Assembly (NCBI GenBank): GCA_041060555.1
Contig: JBEUDS010000001.1
Strand: one strand, 5' to 3'
Origin: CAUJIW01 sp963205175
GTDB taxonomy: Bacteria; Pseudomonadota; Alphaproteobacteria; Sphingomonadales; Sphingomonadaceae
Length of the DNA: 64,000 nt
In this document: positions 17,098 through 26,503 of the stretch, one piece after another
Layout: every line of letters starts with the position of its first letter
Numbering within the stretch: position 1 is the first letter of the stretch
Made by a program: the position numbers and the translations under genes
Notes under the pieces: model-generated
Databases searched by the model: none
What the model was told of the DNA's origin: nothing
Seen by the model: the letters and a program-made list of their open reading frames with translations, nothing else

Positions 17098-17159
17098 CGG
17101 CCACCTGTTTTCGGGCAGCGCGCGACGTTGGCCCACTATCAAGACCGAGGACTTCAGTC

Positions 17160-17327
17160 ATGGCGAAGCCAACCACCGTAAAGATCAAACTGGTGAGCAC
17201 TGCCGACACCGGCTATTTCTATGTCACCAAGAAGAATCCGCGCACGCAGACGGAAAAGCTGTCGTTCCGCAAGTACGACCCGATCGCGCGCAAGCACGTC
17301 GATTTCAAAGAAGCAAAAATCAAATAA
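17160..17327 (+). CDS. rpmG: 50S ribosomal protein L33
   Basis: L33 is a small protein of the large ribosomal subunit near the E site. The 55-residue protein starts MAKPTTVKIKLVSTADTGYF and continues YVTKKNPRTQTEKLSFRKYD, matching the family over its whole length. It lacks the zinc-binding cysteine pairs, so it is the zinc-independent (C-minus) form, as is usual in proteobacteria. A GAGGA ribosome site lies eight bases before the ATG. It is monocistronic, with its own promoter and terminator. Confidence 0.96.
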   Translation: MAKPTTVKIKLVSTADTGYFYVTKKNPRTQTEKLSFRKYDPIARKHVDFKEAKIK

Positions 17328-17359
17328 GATTTGGGGATCGCCTGAAAAAAAGAGAGAGC

Positions 17360-17389
17360 ACGGCGGGAGAGATCCCGCCGTCTTTTTTT
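17360..17389 (+). terminator. rho-independent terminator of rpmG
   Basis: A 9-bp GC-rich stem (ACGGCGGGA with its complement) with a short GAGA-type loop is followed by a run of seven T. It starts about 30 bases after the rpmG stop. Confidence 0.9.
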
Positions 17390-17456
17390 GTGCGGATGGG
17401 GTTTGCCGGCCGCGAGGCCCGAGCGGGGACGCCGCCCGGGCGAGTGTCGCCAGCGA

Positions 17457-19568
17457 TCAGCGCGCGGCCGCCGTGCCGGCCGGCTTGAGCTGACTGTCGA
17501 GATAGACCTTCATCAGCGCCGCCCGGTATGCGGTTTCCTTGAGGTTGGCGACGCCGGCATGGCCGCCGTCGATGTTTTCGTAATAGAAGAACGGATGGCC
17601 CTGGGCCTCCATGCGGGCGGCCATCTTGCGGGCGTGGCCGGGATGGACCCGATCGTCCTTGGTCGATGTGTAGAAGAACACCCGGGGGTACCGGGCATCG
17701 GCCGTCAGGCGCTGATAGGGCGAGTAGCCGCTGATATAGGCCCACTGCGCCGGATCGTCCGGGTTGCCGTATTCGCCGACCCACGAGGCGCCGGCGAGCA
17801 GCTTGTGGTAGCGCTTCATGTCCGCCAGCGGCACGCCGCAGATCACCGCGCCGTAGAGCTCCGGGTGCTGGGTGAAGGCCACCGACACCAGCAGGCCGCC
17901 GTTGGAGCGGCCGTAGATGCCGAGCTGGGCCGGCGTGGTGAGCTTGCGCTGGTGCAGATCGGCGGCGACCGCCGCGAAATCGTCATAGGCGCGCTGGCGA
18001 TGTTCCAGCAGCGCCGACTGGTGCCAGTCCGGTCCGAATTCGCCGCCGCCGCGGATGTTGGCGACGACATAGGCGCCGCCATCCTCCAGCCAGAACTGAA
18101 CTTCCGGCGTCACGTAGTTGGGTAACAAGGGAATTTCAAAGCCACCATAAGAATAGAGCAGGGTTGGCAGCGGGCCTGTCGCATTCTTGGGCCGCACCAC
18201 CCAGTAGGGGATGTTCGTGCCGTCCTTCGAGGTGGCGAAGGCCTGCTCCACGATGAAACGCGCCGGGTCGAAGCGTTGCGGCAACCGGTAGGGCGACTGC
18301 TGGCGGCCTTCGTCGACGGCGAGCAGCGTCTGGGGCGTGGTGAAGCCTTCGTGGGTCAGCAGCACCAGGTTGGAGTCGTCGCTGGTCGAGATCAGGTGCA
18401 GCGCGCCGTTGGGCGGCACCGCCATGTCGCGGACCTTCCAGGCCGGTTCGCCCCGGTTGAGCGCCAGCAGCCGACCGCGCACCTTGTCGAGCACCGTGAC
18501 GTAGAGCACGTCGCGGGCGCCGGCCACTTCATAGACGGCGACACCCGCCGGCGGGGCATAGACCAGTTCCACCTTGGTGGCGCCGGCGTTGACCAGTGGC
18601 CGGACCGGGTAGGCGACCAGCGCGCCGCGCCTGTAGGTTACGCCGTCGTGGGTCCAGTCGCCGCGCAGCAGGGCGACGGCGAGGCCGGAGAACACGCCCT
18701 TGAAATCAGCGTCGAGCGGCAGCGGCGAGCGGGCGAGAGCGCCGTCGTCAGCGACATGGTAGATTTCGGCGGTCCAGAAGGTCAGGCCGCGAACGATGGT
18801 ACGGAAGGCGCCGTCGACGCCGATGCGAGTGTCGGGCGCCGCCCATACATCGTCCGTCTTGCCTTCGAACAGGGTACGGGCGTCCGCCAGCGGTGTGCCG
18901 CGTTTCCACAGCTTGATGATGCGCGGATAACCGGATTCGGTGAGGCTGCCGGGACCATAATCGGTGCCGACCAGCAGGCTGTCGCGGTCGAACCAGTCGA
19001 CCCGCGCCTTGGCTTCCGGCAGCCGGAAGCCGTCGGCCACGAACTGGCCGGACTTCATGTCGAACTCGCGGATCTCGACGGCGTCCTTGCCTCCGCGTGA
19101 CAGCGAGACAAGGCAGCGGTCGTAGGCCGGCATCAGGCACTGCGCGCCCTTCCACACCCAGTTCTCGCCCTCCGCTTTTGCCAGCGCGTCGACGTCGATC
19201 AGCGTCCGCCATGCCGGCTTGCCGGCGAGGTAGTCCTTCAGCGGACTGGTGCGCCAGATGCCGCGCACATGCTGGTCATCCTGCCAGAACCCGACGACCG
19301 ACTGGCCCTGGATGGCCGCGAACGGGATGCGCTGTTTATCGGAGAGGATGGCCTCGGCCCGCGCGCGATAACCGGCGAAACCTGGCTGGGCTTCCAGCGT
19401 GGCGAGCGAGGTGGCATTGCGGGCGCGTACCCAGTCAAGCGCGGCCTTGCCCTCGACGTCCTCCAGCCACTGGAAGGGGTCGTCGGCCTGAATCTCCGCC
19501 GCCGGGGCGGATGGCGTCAAGCCCCCCACAGTCATCGCGGCGAGAACGCCCAGCAGCAGCGTGCGCAT
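17457..19568 (-). CDS. prolyl oligopeptidase family serine peptidase (S9A)
   Basis: This 703-residue exported enzyme should cleave short proline-containing peptides. A signal peptide (MRTLLLGVLAAMTVGG, ending near APAAE) points to the periplasm. DDPFQWLEDVEG is the classic S9A opening, followed by the beta-propeller that screens out large substrates. The C-terminal alpha/beta hydrolase has the catalytic Ser in IYGRSNGGLLVS, the Asp in STKDDRVHPGHARK and the His in NIDGGHAGVAN. The start at 19568 is supported by an AAGGAG ribosome site; the frame stays open 15 codons upstream. It follows moaB by 50 bases on the same strand and is likely the last gene of udg-slt-moaB-pop. Confidence 0.93.
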   Translation of the reverse strand: MRTLLLGVLAAMTVGGLTPSAPAAEIQADDPFQWLEDVEGKAALDWVRARNATSLATLEAQPGFAGYRARAEAILSDKQRIPFAAIQGQSVVGFWQDDQHVRGIWRTSPLKDYLAGKPAWRTLIDVDALAKAEGENWVWKGAQCLMPAYDRCLVSLSRGGKDAVEIREFDMKSGQFVADGFRLPEAKARVDWFDRDSLLVGTDYGPGSLTESGYPRIIKLWKRGTPLADARTLFEGKTDDVWAAPDTRIGVDGAFRTIVRGLTFWTAEIYHVADDGALARSPLPLDADFKGVFSGLAVALLRGDWTHDGVTYRRGALVAYPVRPLVNAGATKVELVYAPPAGVAVYEVAGARDVLYVTVLDKVRGRLLALNRGEPAWKVRDMAVPPNGALHLISTSDDSNLVLLTHEGFTTPQTLLAVDEGRQQSPYRLPQRFDPARFIVEQAFATSKDGTNIPYWVVRPKNATGPLPTLLYSYGGFEIPLLPNYVTPEVQFWLEDGGAYVVANIRGGGEFGPDWHQSALLEHRQRAYDDFAAVAADLHQRKLTTPAQLGIYGRSNGGLLVSVAFTQHPELYGAVICGVPLADMKRYHKLLAGASWVGEYGNPDDPAQWAYISGYSPYQRLTADARYPRVFFYTSTKDDRVHPGHARKMAARMEAQGHPFFYYENIDGGHAGVANLKETAYRAALMKVYLDSQLKPAGTAAAR

Positions 19569-19618
19569 GATGGTCTCCTTGAGGATGTCGTTGATGCGGA
19601 CATGGACATGCAATCAGG

Positions 19619-20146
19619 TCAGCGTTCGGTCAGGCGGGGCATCAGTTCGACGAAATTGCAGGGCTTGTGCCGGCTGTCGAGCTGGTCACGCAGGATCTTG
19701 TCCCAGCCGTCCTTCACGGCGCCCGTCGAACCGGGCAGCGCGAACAGATAGGTGCCGCGGGCAACGCCGGCGGTGGCGCGGGACTGGATGGTCGAGGTGC
19801 CGATGGAGGCGTAGCTCAGCCAGCGGAACAGCTCGCCGAAACCCGGTATGTCCTTTTCGCACACCTGGGCGAACGCCTCCGGCGTGACGTCGCGGCCGGT
19901 AACGCCGGTGCCGCCGGTGGTGATGACCACGTCCACCCGTGGGTCGGCGATCCAGCCGCGCAAGGCCTCGACGATCAGGCCTGTGTCATCGCTCACGATG
20001 CGGCGGTCGGCGACGCGGTGGCCGGCGGCCTCGATGCGTTCCACCAGCGTCTGGCCGGATCTGTCGTCGGCCAGCGTGCGGGAGTCGGACACGGTCAGCA
20101 CGGCGATCTGTACGGGCTGGAACGGCAGGCTCTCGTCGATGGGCAT
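19619..20146 (-). CDS. moaB: molybdenum cofactor biosynthesis protein B
   Basis: MoaB/MogA-type proteins adenylylate molybdopterin before molybdenum insertion; the role of MoaB itself varies between species. The 175-residue protein shows VAVLTVSDSRT-like sequence (read QIAVLTVSDSRTLADDRSG), the pterin-binding ITTGGTGVTGRDVTPEA, and the closing FALPGSTGAVKDGWDKIL. These are the standard motifs and the family length. The ATG at 20146 has a GAGGAA ribosome site. It lies 10 bases after slt on the same strand, and no other molybdenum cofactor gene is near. Confidence 0.93.
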   Translation of the reverse strand: MPIDESLPFQPVQIAVLTVSDSRTLADDRSGQTLVERIEAAGHRVADRRIVSDDTGLIVEALRGWIADPRVDVVITTGGTGVTGRDVTPEAFAQVCEKDIPGFGELFRWLSYASIGTSTIQSRATAGVARGTYLFALPGSTGAVKDGWDKILRDQLDSRHKPCNFVELMPRLTER

Positions 20147-20156
20147 GGCGGGTTCC

Positions 20157-22151
20157 TCAGCGAGCGCCGTCAGGCGCGGGATCAAGCGGCCCGCCGCGTA
20201 CCGGCAGCGGCTCGGGCGGCAGGCCGATGCCGATGGGATCGGCGCCGACGGCCGGCATCACGTCCGGATCGTTGGTGGCGGGCAGGGGGCCATGGATGGC
20301 AGCGGGGCCGCTCGTACCGGGGAACATCGGCCAGGCGCCGGCGGCGATGGCGTCCAGACTCAGCGTCGGTTCACGGTTGCGCATCTGGTACATCCAGTAA
20401 TTGCGCATCACTTTCTCCACATAGTCCCGGGTTTCGGCAAACGGGATGGATTCGATGAACAGCAGGGGATCATCCTTGTAGTCGACTGTCCAGCGCTGCA
20501 CGGCGCCGGGGCCGGCATTGTAACTGGCGATGACTTTGGGCAGCGCGCCGGCAGTGGCCGGGTAATCACGCAATTTCTCCAGATAGGTTTGCCCTAGTTC
20601 GAGATTGAATACGGGATCGGTGAGAGAACCAGTCACGCCCTTGAGGTGATCGGCCTTCATGACAACCTGCGCCGTACCGGGCATCAGCTGCATGACGCCA
20701 CGGGCGCCGGCGCGGGAGACGGCGTTGGTCTGGAAGCGCGATTCCTGCAAGGCGAAGGCATATACGAGCGAGCGATCAACCCGCCAGCCGCCATAGGGCA
20801 CCCAGTCCGGCGAGGGGTAGCGCACCGAAATCGGCGGACTGTGGCCGGCGGGCGGTCGCGCGGACAGCCAGTTCTGGGTCGCCGGCAGCCCGAGCGCGGC
20901 CGCCAGGCGGACCAGCGCGTCGAAGTTGGCGTTGTCGGTCTGGCCCCACAGGTTCTTCAGCTCGCGGTCGGCGAGGCCGAGCTGGCCGATCCGCACCAGG
21001 GCGACGGCCCGCTGGACGGCGGGAATGGCGGCGAGCTGGTTCCAGTCGGCGTTGATGAAGCTGGGCGGTCCCCAGTTGAAGCTGGGGGTGAAACCCAGCA
21101 GCCGCAGCGCCACCAGGCCGTAGAAGGTTTCGTTGCCTTGCTGGGCGGCCCGGCGCAGCAGCGGCGACACCTTGTCCGGTCGGCCACAGGCAAAATGGGC
21201 ACGGGCCGCCCATACCAGGCCCGTGGTGCGGATGTCGCTGCGTACGTCGGGCTTGGCGTTCATGGCATCGAAGTGCCGGCTGGCCCGCTCGCACTCCCCC
21301 AGTCGCCAGGCAGCGAGCCCCGCCACCCACTGGGCGTCGGCGGCCTCTGAAGTCGCGGAAGCGCCGCCCAGCGTGCCCATGCGGATGGCGGCGATGTCGT
21401 CTCCGGCGAGATAGTAGCGCCAGGCGATGCGCGCCGCCCACTCCGCCCGGGCGGCAACCGGCATGTCGCCATCACCCTCAAGCTTGCGCCAGGCCTCCTC
21501 TGCCTCGTCGAGCTTCTCCGCGGTCAGCAGCGGGCGCACCCGGTCGGCCAGCCGCTGGGCAAGCCGGCGATTGGCGGCCGTCAGCTCGCGGCTGGCGGAG
21601 ACCGGGCGGGGCGACGGTGTGACCACGGGGGGGACCTGGCGGTCAGGAAGCGGCGGCAGCGCGGCTGATGTCGGCATGATCCCGCGCGCCATCGCATGCA
21701 GCGCGGGCGCCTGGGGCAGGTCGGCATGGTTCGCCAGCCAGGCCCGCAGACTCTCGAAACTGCGGTCATGGCCGGCCAGCAACGCCTCGCCGCGGATATG
21801 GCCGAGCAGCAGCGGATTGGCGGTCCGGGCGGCGGTCGCCAGCGCCTCGGGCCATCTTCCGGCAGCACCCTGCTCGAACGCCTCGACGTAGAGCTTCTGA
21901 TCCTCGGGCGCCAGAATCTGCGGGATGCTGGCGGGAATAGTCGCCGGTTCCGGTGCCCGGGCGCCGGTTTTGCCGCTCTGCCTGGCCGGGGCCTTGCGGG
22001 CCTGGGATTTCTTGCCGGCCGCCTTCTTCGTGCTCTTCTTGGCCGACTTGGCGGCACTCGGCTTGGCGGCGTCCGCCGGGGACGGATGTACCCAGGCGAC
22101 AGTCGCGGCGGCCAGCAGGCCGATCAGGCGGGGCCAGCGTCGGATCGTCAC
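20157..22151 (-). CDS. slt: soluble-type lytic transglycosylase
   Basis: The enzyme cleaves peptidoglycan between MurNAc and GlcNAc, forming 1,6-anhydro ends, in the periplasm. The 664-residue protein has a signal peptide (MTIRRWPRLIGLLAAATVAW), then a Lys/Ala-rich stretch of about 45 residues, a long alpha-superhelical domain of TPR-like repeats, and the C-terminal SLT catalytic domain. The catalytic Glu lies in FALQESRFQTNAVSRAGARG, followed by VMQLMPGTAQ and IASYNAGPGAVQRW. Translation most likely starts at the GTG at 22151, which overlaps the stop of the glycosylase gene (GTGA) and sits directly before the signal peptide. The lysine-rich segment after the signal peptide is unusual. Confidence 0.92.
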   Translation of the reverse strand: MTIRRWPRLIGLLAAATVAWVHPSPADAAKPSAAKSAKKSTKKAAGKKSQARKAPARQSGKTGARAPEPATIPASIPQILAPEDQKLYVEAFEQGAAGRWPEALATAARTANPLLLGHIRGEALLAGHDRSFESLRAWLANHADLPQAPALHAMARGIMPTSAALPPLPDRQVPPVVTPSPRPVSASRELTAANRRLAQRLADRVRPLLTAEKLDEAEEAWRKLEGDGDMPVAARAEWAARIAWRYYLAGDDIAAIRMGTLGGASATSEAADAQWVAGLAAWRLGECERASRHFDAMNAKPDVRSDIRTTGLVWAARAHFACGRPDKVSPLLRRAAQQGNETFYGLVALRLLGFTPSFNWGPPSFINADWNQLAAIPAVQRAVALVRIGQLGLADRELKNLWGQTDNANFDALVRLAAALGLPATQNWLSARPPAGHSPPISVRYPSPDWVPYGGWRVDRSLVYAFALQESRFQTNAVSRAGARGVMQLMPGTAQVVMKADHLKGVTGSLTDPVFNLELGQTYLEKLRDYPATAGALPKVIASYNAGPGAVQRWTVDYKDDPLLFIESIPFAETRDYVEKVMRNYWMYQMRNREPTLSLDAIAAGAWPMFPGTSGPAAIHGPLPATNDPDVMPAVGADPIGIGLPPEPLPVRGGPLDPAPDGAR

Positions 22152-22996
22152 GCGTCGGCCTCGATCCGTCGGGCGAAGGCCAGCAGATCTCGCCAGACGT
22201 AGGCCTTGTTCGCCGGCTGGCGCAGGAGATTGGCCGGGTGAAAGGTCGCAATGACCGGAATATCGAGGTTGCCAGCGTGCAGGCTGTGCCACTGGCCACG
22301 CAACCGGGTGATGCCGGTTTCGGTCTCCAGCAGTGCCTTGGCCGAGACGCCGCCGAGGCTGAGAATTGCCCTGGGGCGCACCAGCTCGATGTGGCGGCGC
22401 ACGAACGGCTGCACCAGGGCGATCTCCTGGGTCGTGGGAGTTCGGTTGCCGGGCGGGCGCCAGAAAAAGACGTTGGTGATGTAGGTGTTCGTCCGGTCGC
22501 GGTCGATGCTGGCGAGCATACGGTCGAGCAACTTGCCGGCCTGGCCGACGAACGGCCGGCCGGTGCGGTCTTCCTCCGCTCCGGGCGCCTCGCCGATCAG
22601 CATCACCCGCGATTCGGGGTTGCCGTCGGCGATCACGGTCCTTTTGGCGTGCTCCTTGATGGGGCAGCCCTCGAACGCCTCGATGGCCTGACGCAGCTCG
22701 TCGAGCGTCTGCGCCTGGCGCGCGAGCGTTTCAGCCGCCGATGCCACGACCGGCGCCACCGCGGAAACGGCGGGCCTTGTCGCGGCTGGCACGGAGGCGA
22801 CGGGTGATACACGCTCCGGAGTGAACTCCGGCGCGACCTGCGAGGTTACGGCGTTCCGGGGTGCGGGCGCGCGTGATGCCGCGGGTGTCAGCCAGGAAAC
22901 AGGCTCTTCCCGCACCAGACTGGTGCAGCCAGCGTCAACCAGCCAACGCAACATTGCCGCCGCGGCATGCGCGTCGTCCACGTGAACTTGGGTCAT
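22148..22996 (-). CDS. uracil-DNA glycosylase, family 4-like, iron-sulfur ligands mostly lost
   Basis: The enzyme removes uracil from DNA to start base excision repair. The 282-residue protein has a variable Ala/Val/Pro-rich N-terminal third, then the family 4 core: motif GEAPGAEEDRTGRPFVGQAG, the stretch ITNVFFWRPPGNRTPT, and the closing ATFHPANLLRQP, which carries the His-containing loop. Canonical family 4 enzymes hold a 4Fe-4S cluster on four cysteines. Here only one is kept (EGCPIK); the positions in NVxKCRPP and after EIxxC are Trp and a non-Cys residue. The start at 22996 gives the usual length; another ATG at 23062 is possible, and neither has a clear ribosome site. First gene of the udg-slt-moaB-pop group. 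Confidence 0.85.
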   Translation of the reverse strand: MTQVHVDDAHAAAAMLRWLVDAGCTSLVREEPVSWLTPAASRAPAPRNAVTSQVAPEFTPERVSPVASVPAATRPAVSAVAPVVASAAETLARQAQTLDELRQAIEAFEGCPIKEHAKRTVIADGNPESRVMLIGEAPGAEEDRTGRPFVGQAGKLLDRMLASIDRDRTNTYITNVFFWRPPGNRTPTTQEIALVQPFVRRHIELVRPRAILSLGGVSAKALLETETGITRLRGQWHSLHAGNLDIPVIATFHPANLLRQPANKAYVWRDLLAFARRIEADA

Positions 22997-23024
22997 ATCC
23001 GCATCTGGCTGGGCAATCGGCCTC

Positions 23025-23053
23025 TGGTCAACCGCTTTCGTCGCACGTATGTG
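23025..23053 (+). promoter_or_regulatory. possible promoter of the ETF-QO operon
   Basis: TGGTCA, a 17-base spacer and TATGTG lie in the 114-bp divergent gap. The -10 overlaps an inverted repeat, CGCAC-N6-GTGCG (23042-23057), that could be an operator. Confidence 0.35.
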
Positions 23054-23110
23054 TGCGTTCATCTAAAGGTGAGGAGCGGAAGTTCCCGCGCATTCGGGAG
23101 TGAGAGGATT

Positions 23111-24769
23111 ATGACGCAGCGCGAAGCCATGCCCTATGACGTGGTGATTGTTGGCGGTGGGCCGGCGGGCCTCTCGGCGGCCATTCGTCTCAAACAGCTG
23201 GCGCAGGAACAGGGGCACGAGGTGTCCGTCTGCGTGCTGGAGAAGGGGTCGGAGATCGGCGCCCACATCCTGTCGGGCGCGGTGGTCGATCCGATCGCGC
23301 TCAACGAGCTGATTCCCGACTGGAAGGACAAGGGCGCGCCGCTCAACGTGCCGGTGACGGACAACCATCACTGGATCCTGACCGAGACCGGCAAGATCGA
23401 CTTCCCGCACTGGCTGCTGCCGCCGCTGATGTCGAACGACGGTTGCTACACGCTGAGCCTTGGCAACCTGTGCCGCTGGCTGGCCCAGCAGGCCGAGGCG
23501 CTGGGCGTCGAGATCTTCCCCGGCTTCGCCGGCGCCGAGGTGCTCTACAACGAGGACGGCTCGGTGAAGGGCGTCGCCACCGGCGACATGGGCATCGCCC
23601 GCGACGGCAGCCACAAGGCGAGCTACCAGCCGGGCCTGGAGATCCACGCCAAATACACCTTCTTCGCCGAGGGCGTGCGTGGCCACCTGTCGAAGCAGGT
23701 GATCGAGCGCTTCAACCTGCGCGGCGGCGTGCAGCCGCAGACCTACGGCATCGGCATCAAGGAGCTGTGGGACATCGATCCCGCCAAGCACAAGCAGGGC
23801 ATGGTGATTCACTCCCAGGGCTGGCCGCTGACCGATACCGTGGGTGGCGGCTTCATCTACCACCAGGAAAACAACCAGGTGGCGATCGGCTTCGTGGTCG
23901 CGCTCGATTACGCCAACCCCTTCATGTCGCCGTTCGAGGAGATGCAGCGTTTCAAGACCCATCCGGCGGTACGTGAAATGCTGGAAGGCGGCCGGCGTGT
24001 CGCGTATGGCGCGCGGGCCATCAACGAGGGCGGCTTCCAGGCGATTCCGAAGCTGACCTTCCCGGGGGGCGTGCTGATCGGCTGCTCGGCCGGTTTCGTC
24101 AACGTGCCGCGCATCAAGGGCAGTCACAATGCCATGAAGTCCGGCATGCTGGCGGCGGAAGCGGCGTTCGCCCGTATCAAGGCGGGCGCGAGCGGCGCGG
24201 ACGAGCTCACCGCATACCCCGACGCGTTCAAGGCCTCCTGGGTGTGGAAGGATCTGCACAAGGTGCGCAACGCCCGCCCGGCGCTGTCGAAGTTCGGCAT
24301 CCCGCTGGGTACGCTGTACACCGGTCTCGACCTGTGGTTGCATGATCTGGGTCTGGGTTTCCTGATTCCCTGGACGTTCGGCCACCACCCGGACCACAAG
24401 GCGCTCAAGCGCAAGGATCAGGTGCAGCCGATCGTCTATCCCAAGCCGGACGGCAAGATCAGCTTCGATCGCCTGACGTCAGTGTTCCTCTCCAACACCA
24501 ACCATGAGGAAGATCAGCCGATCCACCTGACGCTGAAGGACCCGCATGTGCCGATCAGCACGAATCTGGCACTCTACGACGCACCGGAGCAGCGTTATTG
24601 TCCGGCGGGCGTCTATGAGATCGTCCGGGCCGAGGGCGAGGAGCCGCGGTTGCAGATCAACGCGCAGAATTGCGTTCACTGCAAGACCTGTGACATCAAG
24701 GATCCGACCCAGAACATCAACTGGGTGGCACCTGAAGGTGGCGGGGGTCCGAACTATCCCAACATGTGA
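23111..24769 (+). CDS. electron transfer flavoprotein-ubiquinone oxidoreductase
   Basis: ETF-QO passes electrons from reduced electron transfer flavoprotein, and so from fatty-acid and amino-acid oxidation, to ubiquinone at the inner membrane. The 552-residue protein starts with the FAD-binding VVIVGGGPAGLSAAIRL (about residues 10-26) and LEKGSEIGAHILSGAV, continues through the conserved ubiquinone-binding core, and ends with the 4Fe-4S site. The cluster cysteines are in RYCPAGVYE and NCVHCKTCDIKDP. The ATG at 23111 has a GAGAGGAT ribosome site. It is divergent from udg, a pairing common in alphaproteobacteria, and heads a tight group with the TPR gene (6 bases away) and ispE. Confidence 0.96.
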   Translation: MTQREAMPYDVVIVGGGPAGLSAAIRLKQLAQEQGHEVSVCVLEKGSEIGAHILSGAVVDPIALNELIPDWKDKGAPLNVPVTDNHHWILTETGKIDFPHWLLPPLMSNDGCYTLSLGNLCRWLAQQAEALGVEIFPGFAGAEVLYNEDGSVKGVATGDMGIARDGSHKASYQPGLEIHAKYTFFAEGVRGHLSKQVIERFNLRGGVQPQTYGIGIKELWDIDPAKHKQGMVIHSQGWPLTDTVGGGFIYHQENNQVAIGFVVALDYANPFMSPFEEMQRFKTHPAVREMLEGGRRVAYGARAINEGGFQAIPKLTFPGGVLIGCSAGFVNVPRIKGSHNAMKSGMLAAEAAFARIKAGASGADELTAYPDAFKASWVWKDLHKVRNARPALSKFGIPLGTLYTGLDLWLHDLGLGFLIPWTFGHHPDHKALKRKDQVQPIVYPKPDGKISFDRLTSVFLSNTNHEEDQPIHLTLKDPHVPISTNLALYDAPEQRYCPAGVYEIVRAEGEEPRLQINAQNCVHCKTCDIKDPTQNINWVAPEGGGGPNYPNM

Positions 24770-24775
24770 GGTTCC

Positions 24776-26491
24776 GTGTCCGCGGCCAGGTCGACATACA
24801 CCATCGGAATTTTTGCCGTCGCTGCCGGGCTGATGCTGGCCGTGACACCGGCGCGCGCGGCGCTCGCGGCGCCGAAAGCCGACGATGGATATCGCGATTA
24901 TGTGCTGGGCCGTCACGCCTGGTCGACCGATCGCATCCAGGATGCCGCGCGCTACTTTGCCCGGGTGCGGTCGATCGAGCGGGATGATCCGATCCTGCTG
25001 CGACGGACCTTCGAGCTTGCGCTGGCGGCGGGGAATGTCCCGCTGACGCTGGAGACCGCGCGCGAGGTGCTGAAGGTCGATCCGCAAAACTCGACCGCCG
25101 TGCTTGTGCTCATCGCCGATGATTTCCGCCAGGGCAATCATGCCGCGGCCGAGCGACGGCTGGACGGACTTGCCGCCGGCGGCATCGAGGCGGTGATGGC
25201 ACCGATTCTGCGCGCCTGGATCGCCTATGGTCGTGGTCAGGGGGCGGCGGCGTTGCAGGCCATCAACCTGGAAGGCACCGATGGCTTCATTCGCGGTTAC
25301 CGCCTCGAACATCAGGCTTATCTGCGCCTGATGACTGGCGATGCCGCTGGCGCCAGCGCCGCGTTCGCCGAGCTGCTGGCGACCGGTCAGGGGGGAGGGC
25401 GCTTGCGCTGGGCCGCCGCCGCCGCCGCGCAGGCCAGCGGCGACGATGCTCAGGCGCGCCGTCTGTTGATGGACAGCGAGACCGGAGCGCGTGACCCGCT
25501 GCCGCAACTGGCCTACCCAAGGCGTCAGCTGGAACGTGCCGGGAAGATCGCGTCGCCCGTGCGGACGCCTGCGGATGGCGCGGCCGAACTGTTCTTCCGG
25601 GCGGCCCTCGATCTTTCACGGGAAGAGCCGACGCCGTTGTCGCTGGTGTTTGCCCGGGTCGCCGCCGTCAGTCGGCCGGACTTTGCCGAAGCGCATCTGC
25701 TGACAGCGGAAATTCTCAGGCAAACCAACGAGTTTCCCGCGGCTCTTGATGCGCTGAAGAAGGTGGGCGCGGGGGATGCGCTGGCATTGCAGGCGGGCAT
25801 TGAACGTGCCGGCGTGCTGGAGTCCATGGGGCAGGTCGAGGCTGCCCTGACTCTGCTCAGGGAACTTATCGAGACCAGTCCCGCGCTGGTGGCGCCACGC
25901 TTGGCGTATGCCGATATCCTGCGACGGCAGGAGCGTTATGTCGAGGCGGCCGAGGGCTATGGCCTGGTCATCGACCGGATCACCAGCCCTGCCGCCACGG
26001 ACTGGGCGCTATACTACATGCGCGGTGTCTGTCATGAGCGTGCCCGCCAGTGGGCGCTTGCCGAGGCCGATCTGCGGCGGGCGTTGCAGTTGCGGCCGGA
26101 TGATCCTAATGTATTGAATTATCTGGGTTACTCTCTTCTGGAGCAGGGGCGTGATCTCGCCGAGGCACAGGCGCTGATCGAACGGGCGGTGGAAAAACGC
26201 CCGGGCGACGGTTTCATTATCGATTCGCTGGGGTGGGTCCACTACACCGCCGGACGCTATCAGGAAGCGGTTGAGCAGCTGGAAGCCGCCGTCGCCGATC
26301 AGCCGGGCGACCCCACCATCAACGAGCATCTGGGGGACGCCTACTGGCGGGTCGGCCGTCAGATCGAGGCCCGGTTCCGCTGGCGTGCCGCGCTTGACTG
26401 CGAACCCGATCCCGACCAGGCGCGTCGCCTGAAGGACCGGATCGAGTGGGGGCTGGACCTGGCCCTGTCGACGGCGCGCAACGGCCGCTGA
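24776..26491 (+). CDS. exported TPR-repeat protein
   Basis: This 571-residue protein has a signal peptide (TIGIFAVAAGLMLAV, ending near ARAALAA) and then tetratricopeptide repeats over nearly its whole length. The clearest repeats are near the C-terminus, including LQLRPDDPNVLNYLGYSLLE, then RPGDGFIIDSLGWVHYTAGR and QPGDPTINEHLGDAYWRVGR. Proteins of this shape occur next to ETF-QO and ispE in many alphaproteobacteria. They probably act as a protein-binding scaffold in the periplasm or at the outer membrane; the partner is unknown. Translation starts at GTG 24776, six bases after the ETF-QO stop, with GAGG before it. ispE starts 12 bases after its stop. Confidence 0.85.
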   Translation: MSAARSTYTIGIFAVAAGLMLAVTPARAALAAPKADDGYRDYVLGRHAWSTDRIQDAARYFARVRSIERDDPILLRRTFELALAAGNVPLTLETAREVLKVDPQNSTAVLVLIADDFRQGNHAAAERRLDGLAAGGIEAVMAPILRAWIAYGRGQGAAALQAINLEGTDGFIRGYRLEHQAYLRLMTGDAAGASAAFAELLATGQGGGRLRWAAAAAAQASGDDAQARRLLMDSETGARDPLPQLAYPRRQLERAGKIASPVRTPADGAAELFFRAALDLSREEPTPLSLVFARVAAVSRPDFAEAHLLTAEILRQTNEFPAALDALKKVGAGDALALQAGIERAGVLESMGQVEAALTLLRELIETSPALVAPRLAYADILRRQERYVEAAEGYGLVIDRITSPAATDWALYYMRGVCHERARQWALAEADLRRALQLRPDDPNVLNYLGYSLLEQGRDLAEAQALIERAVEKRPGDGFIIDSLGWVHYTAGRYQEAVEQLEAAVADQPGDPTINEHLGDAYWRVGRQIEARFRWRAALDCEPDPDQARRLKDRIEWGLDLALSTARNGR

Positions 26492-26503
26492 CGCCGGGCC
26501 GCC

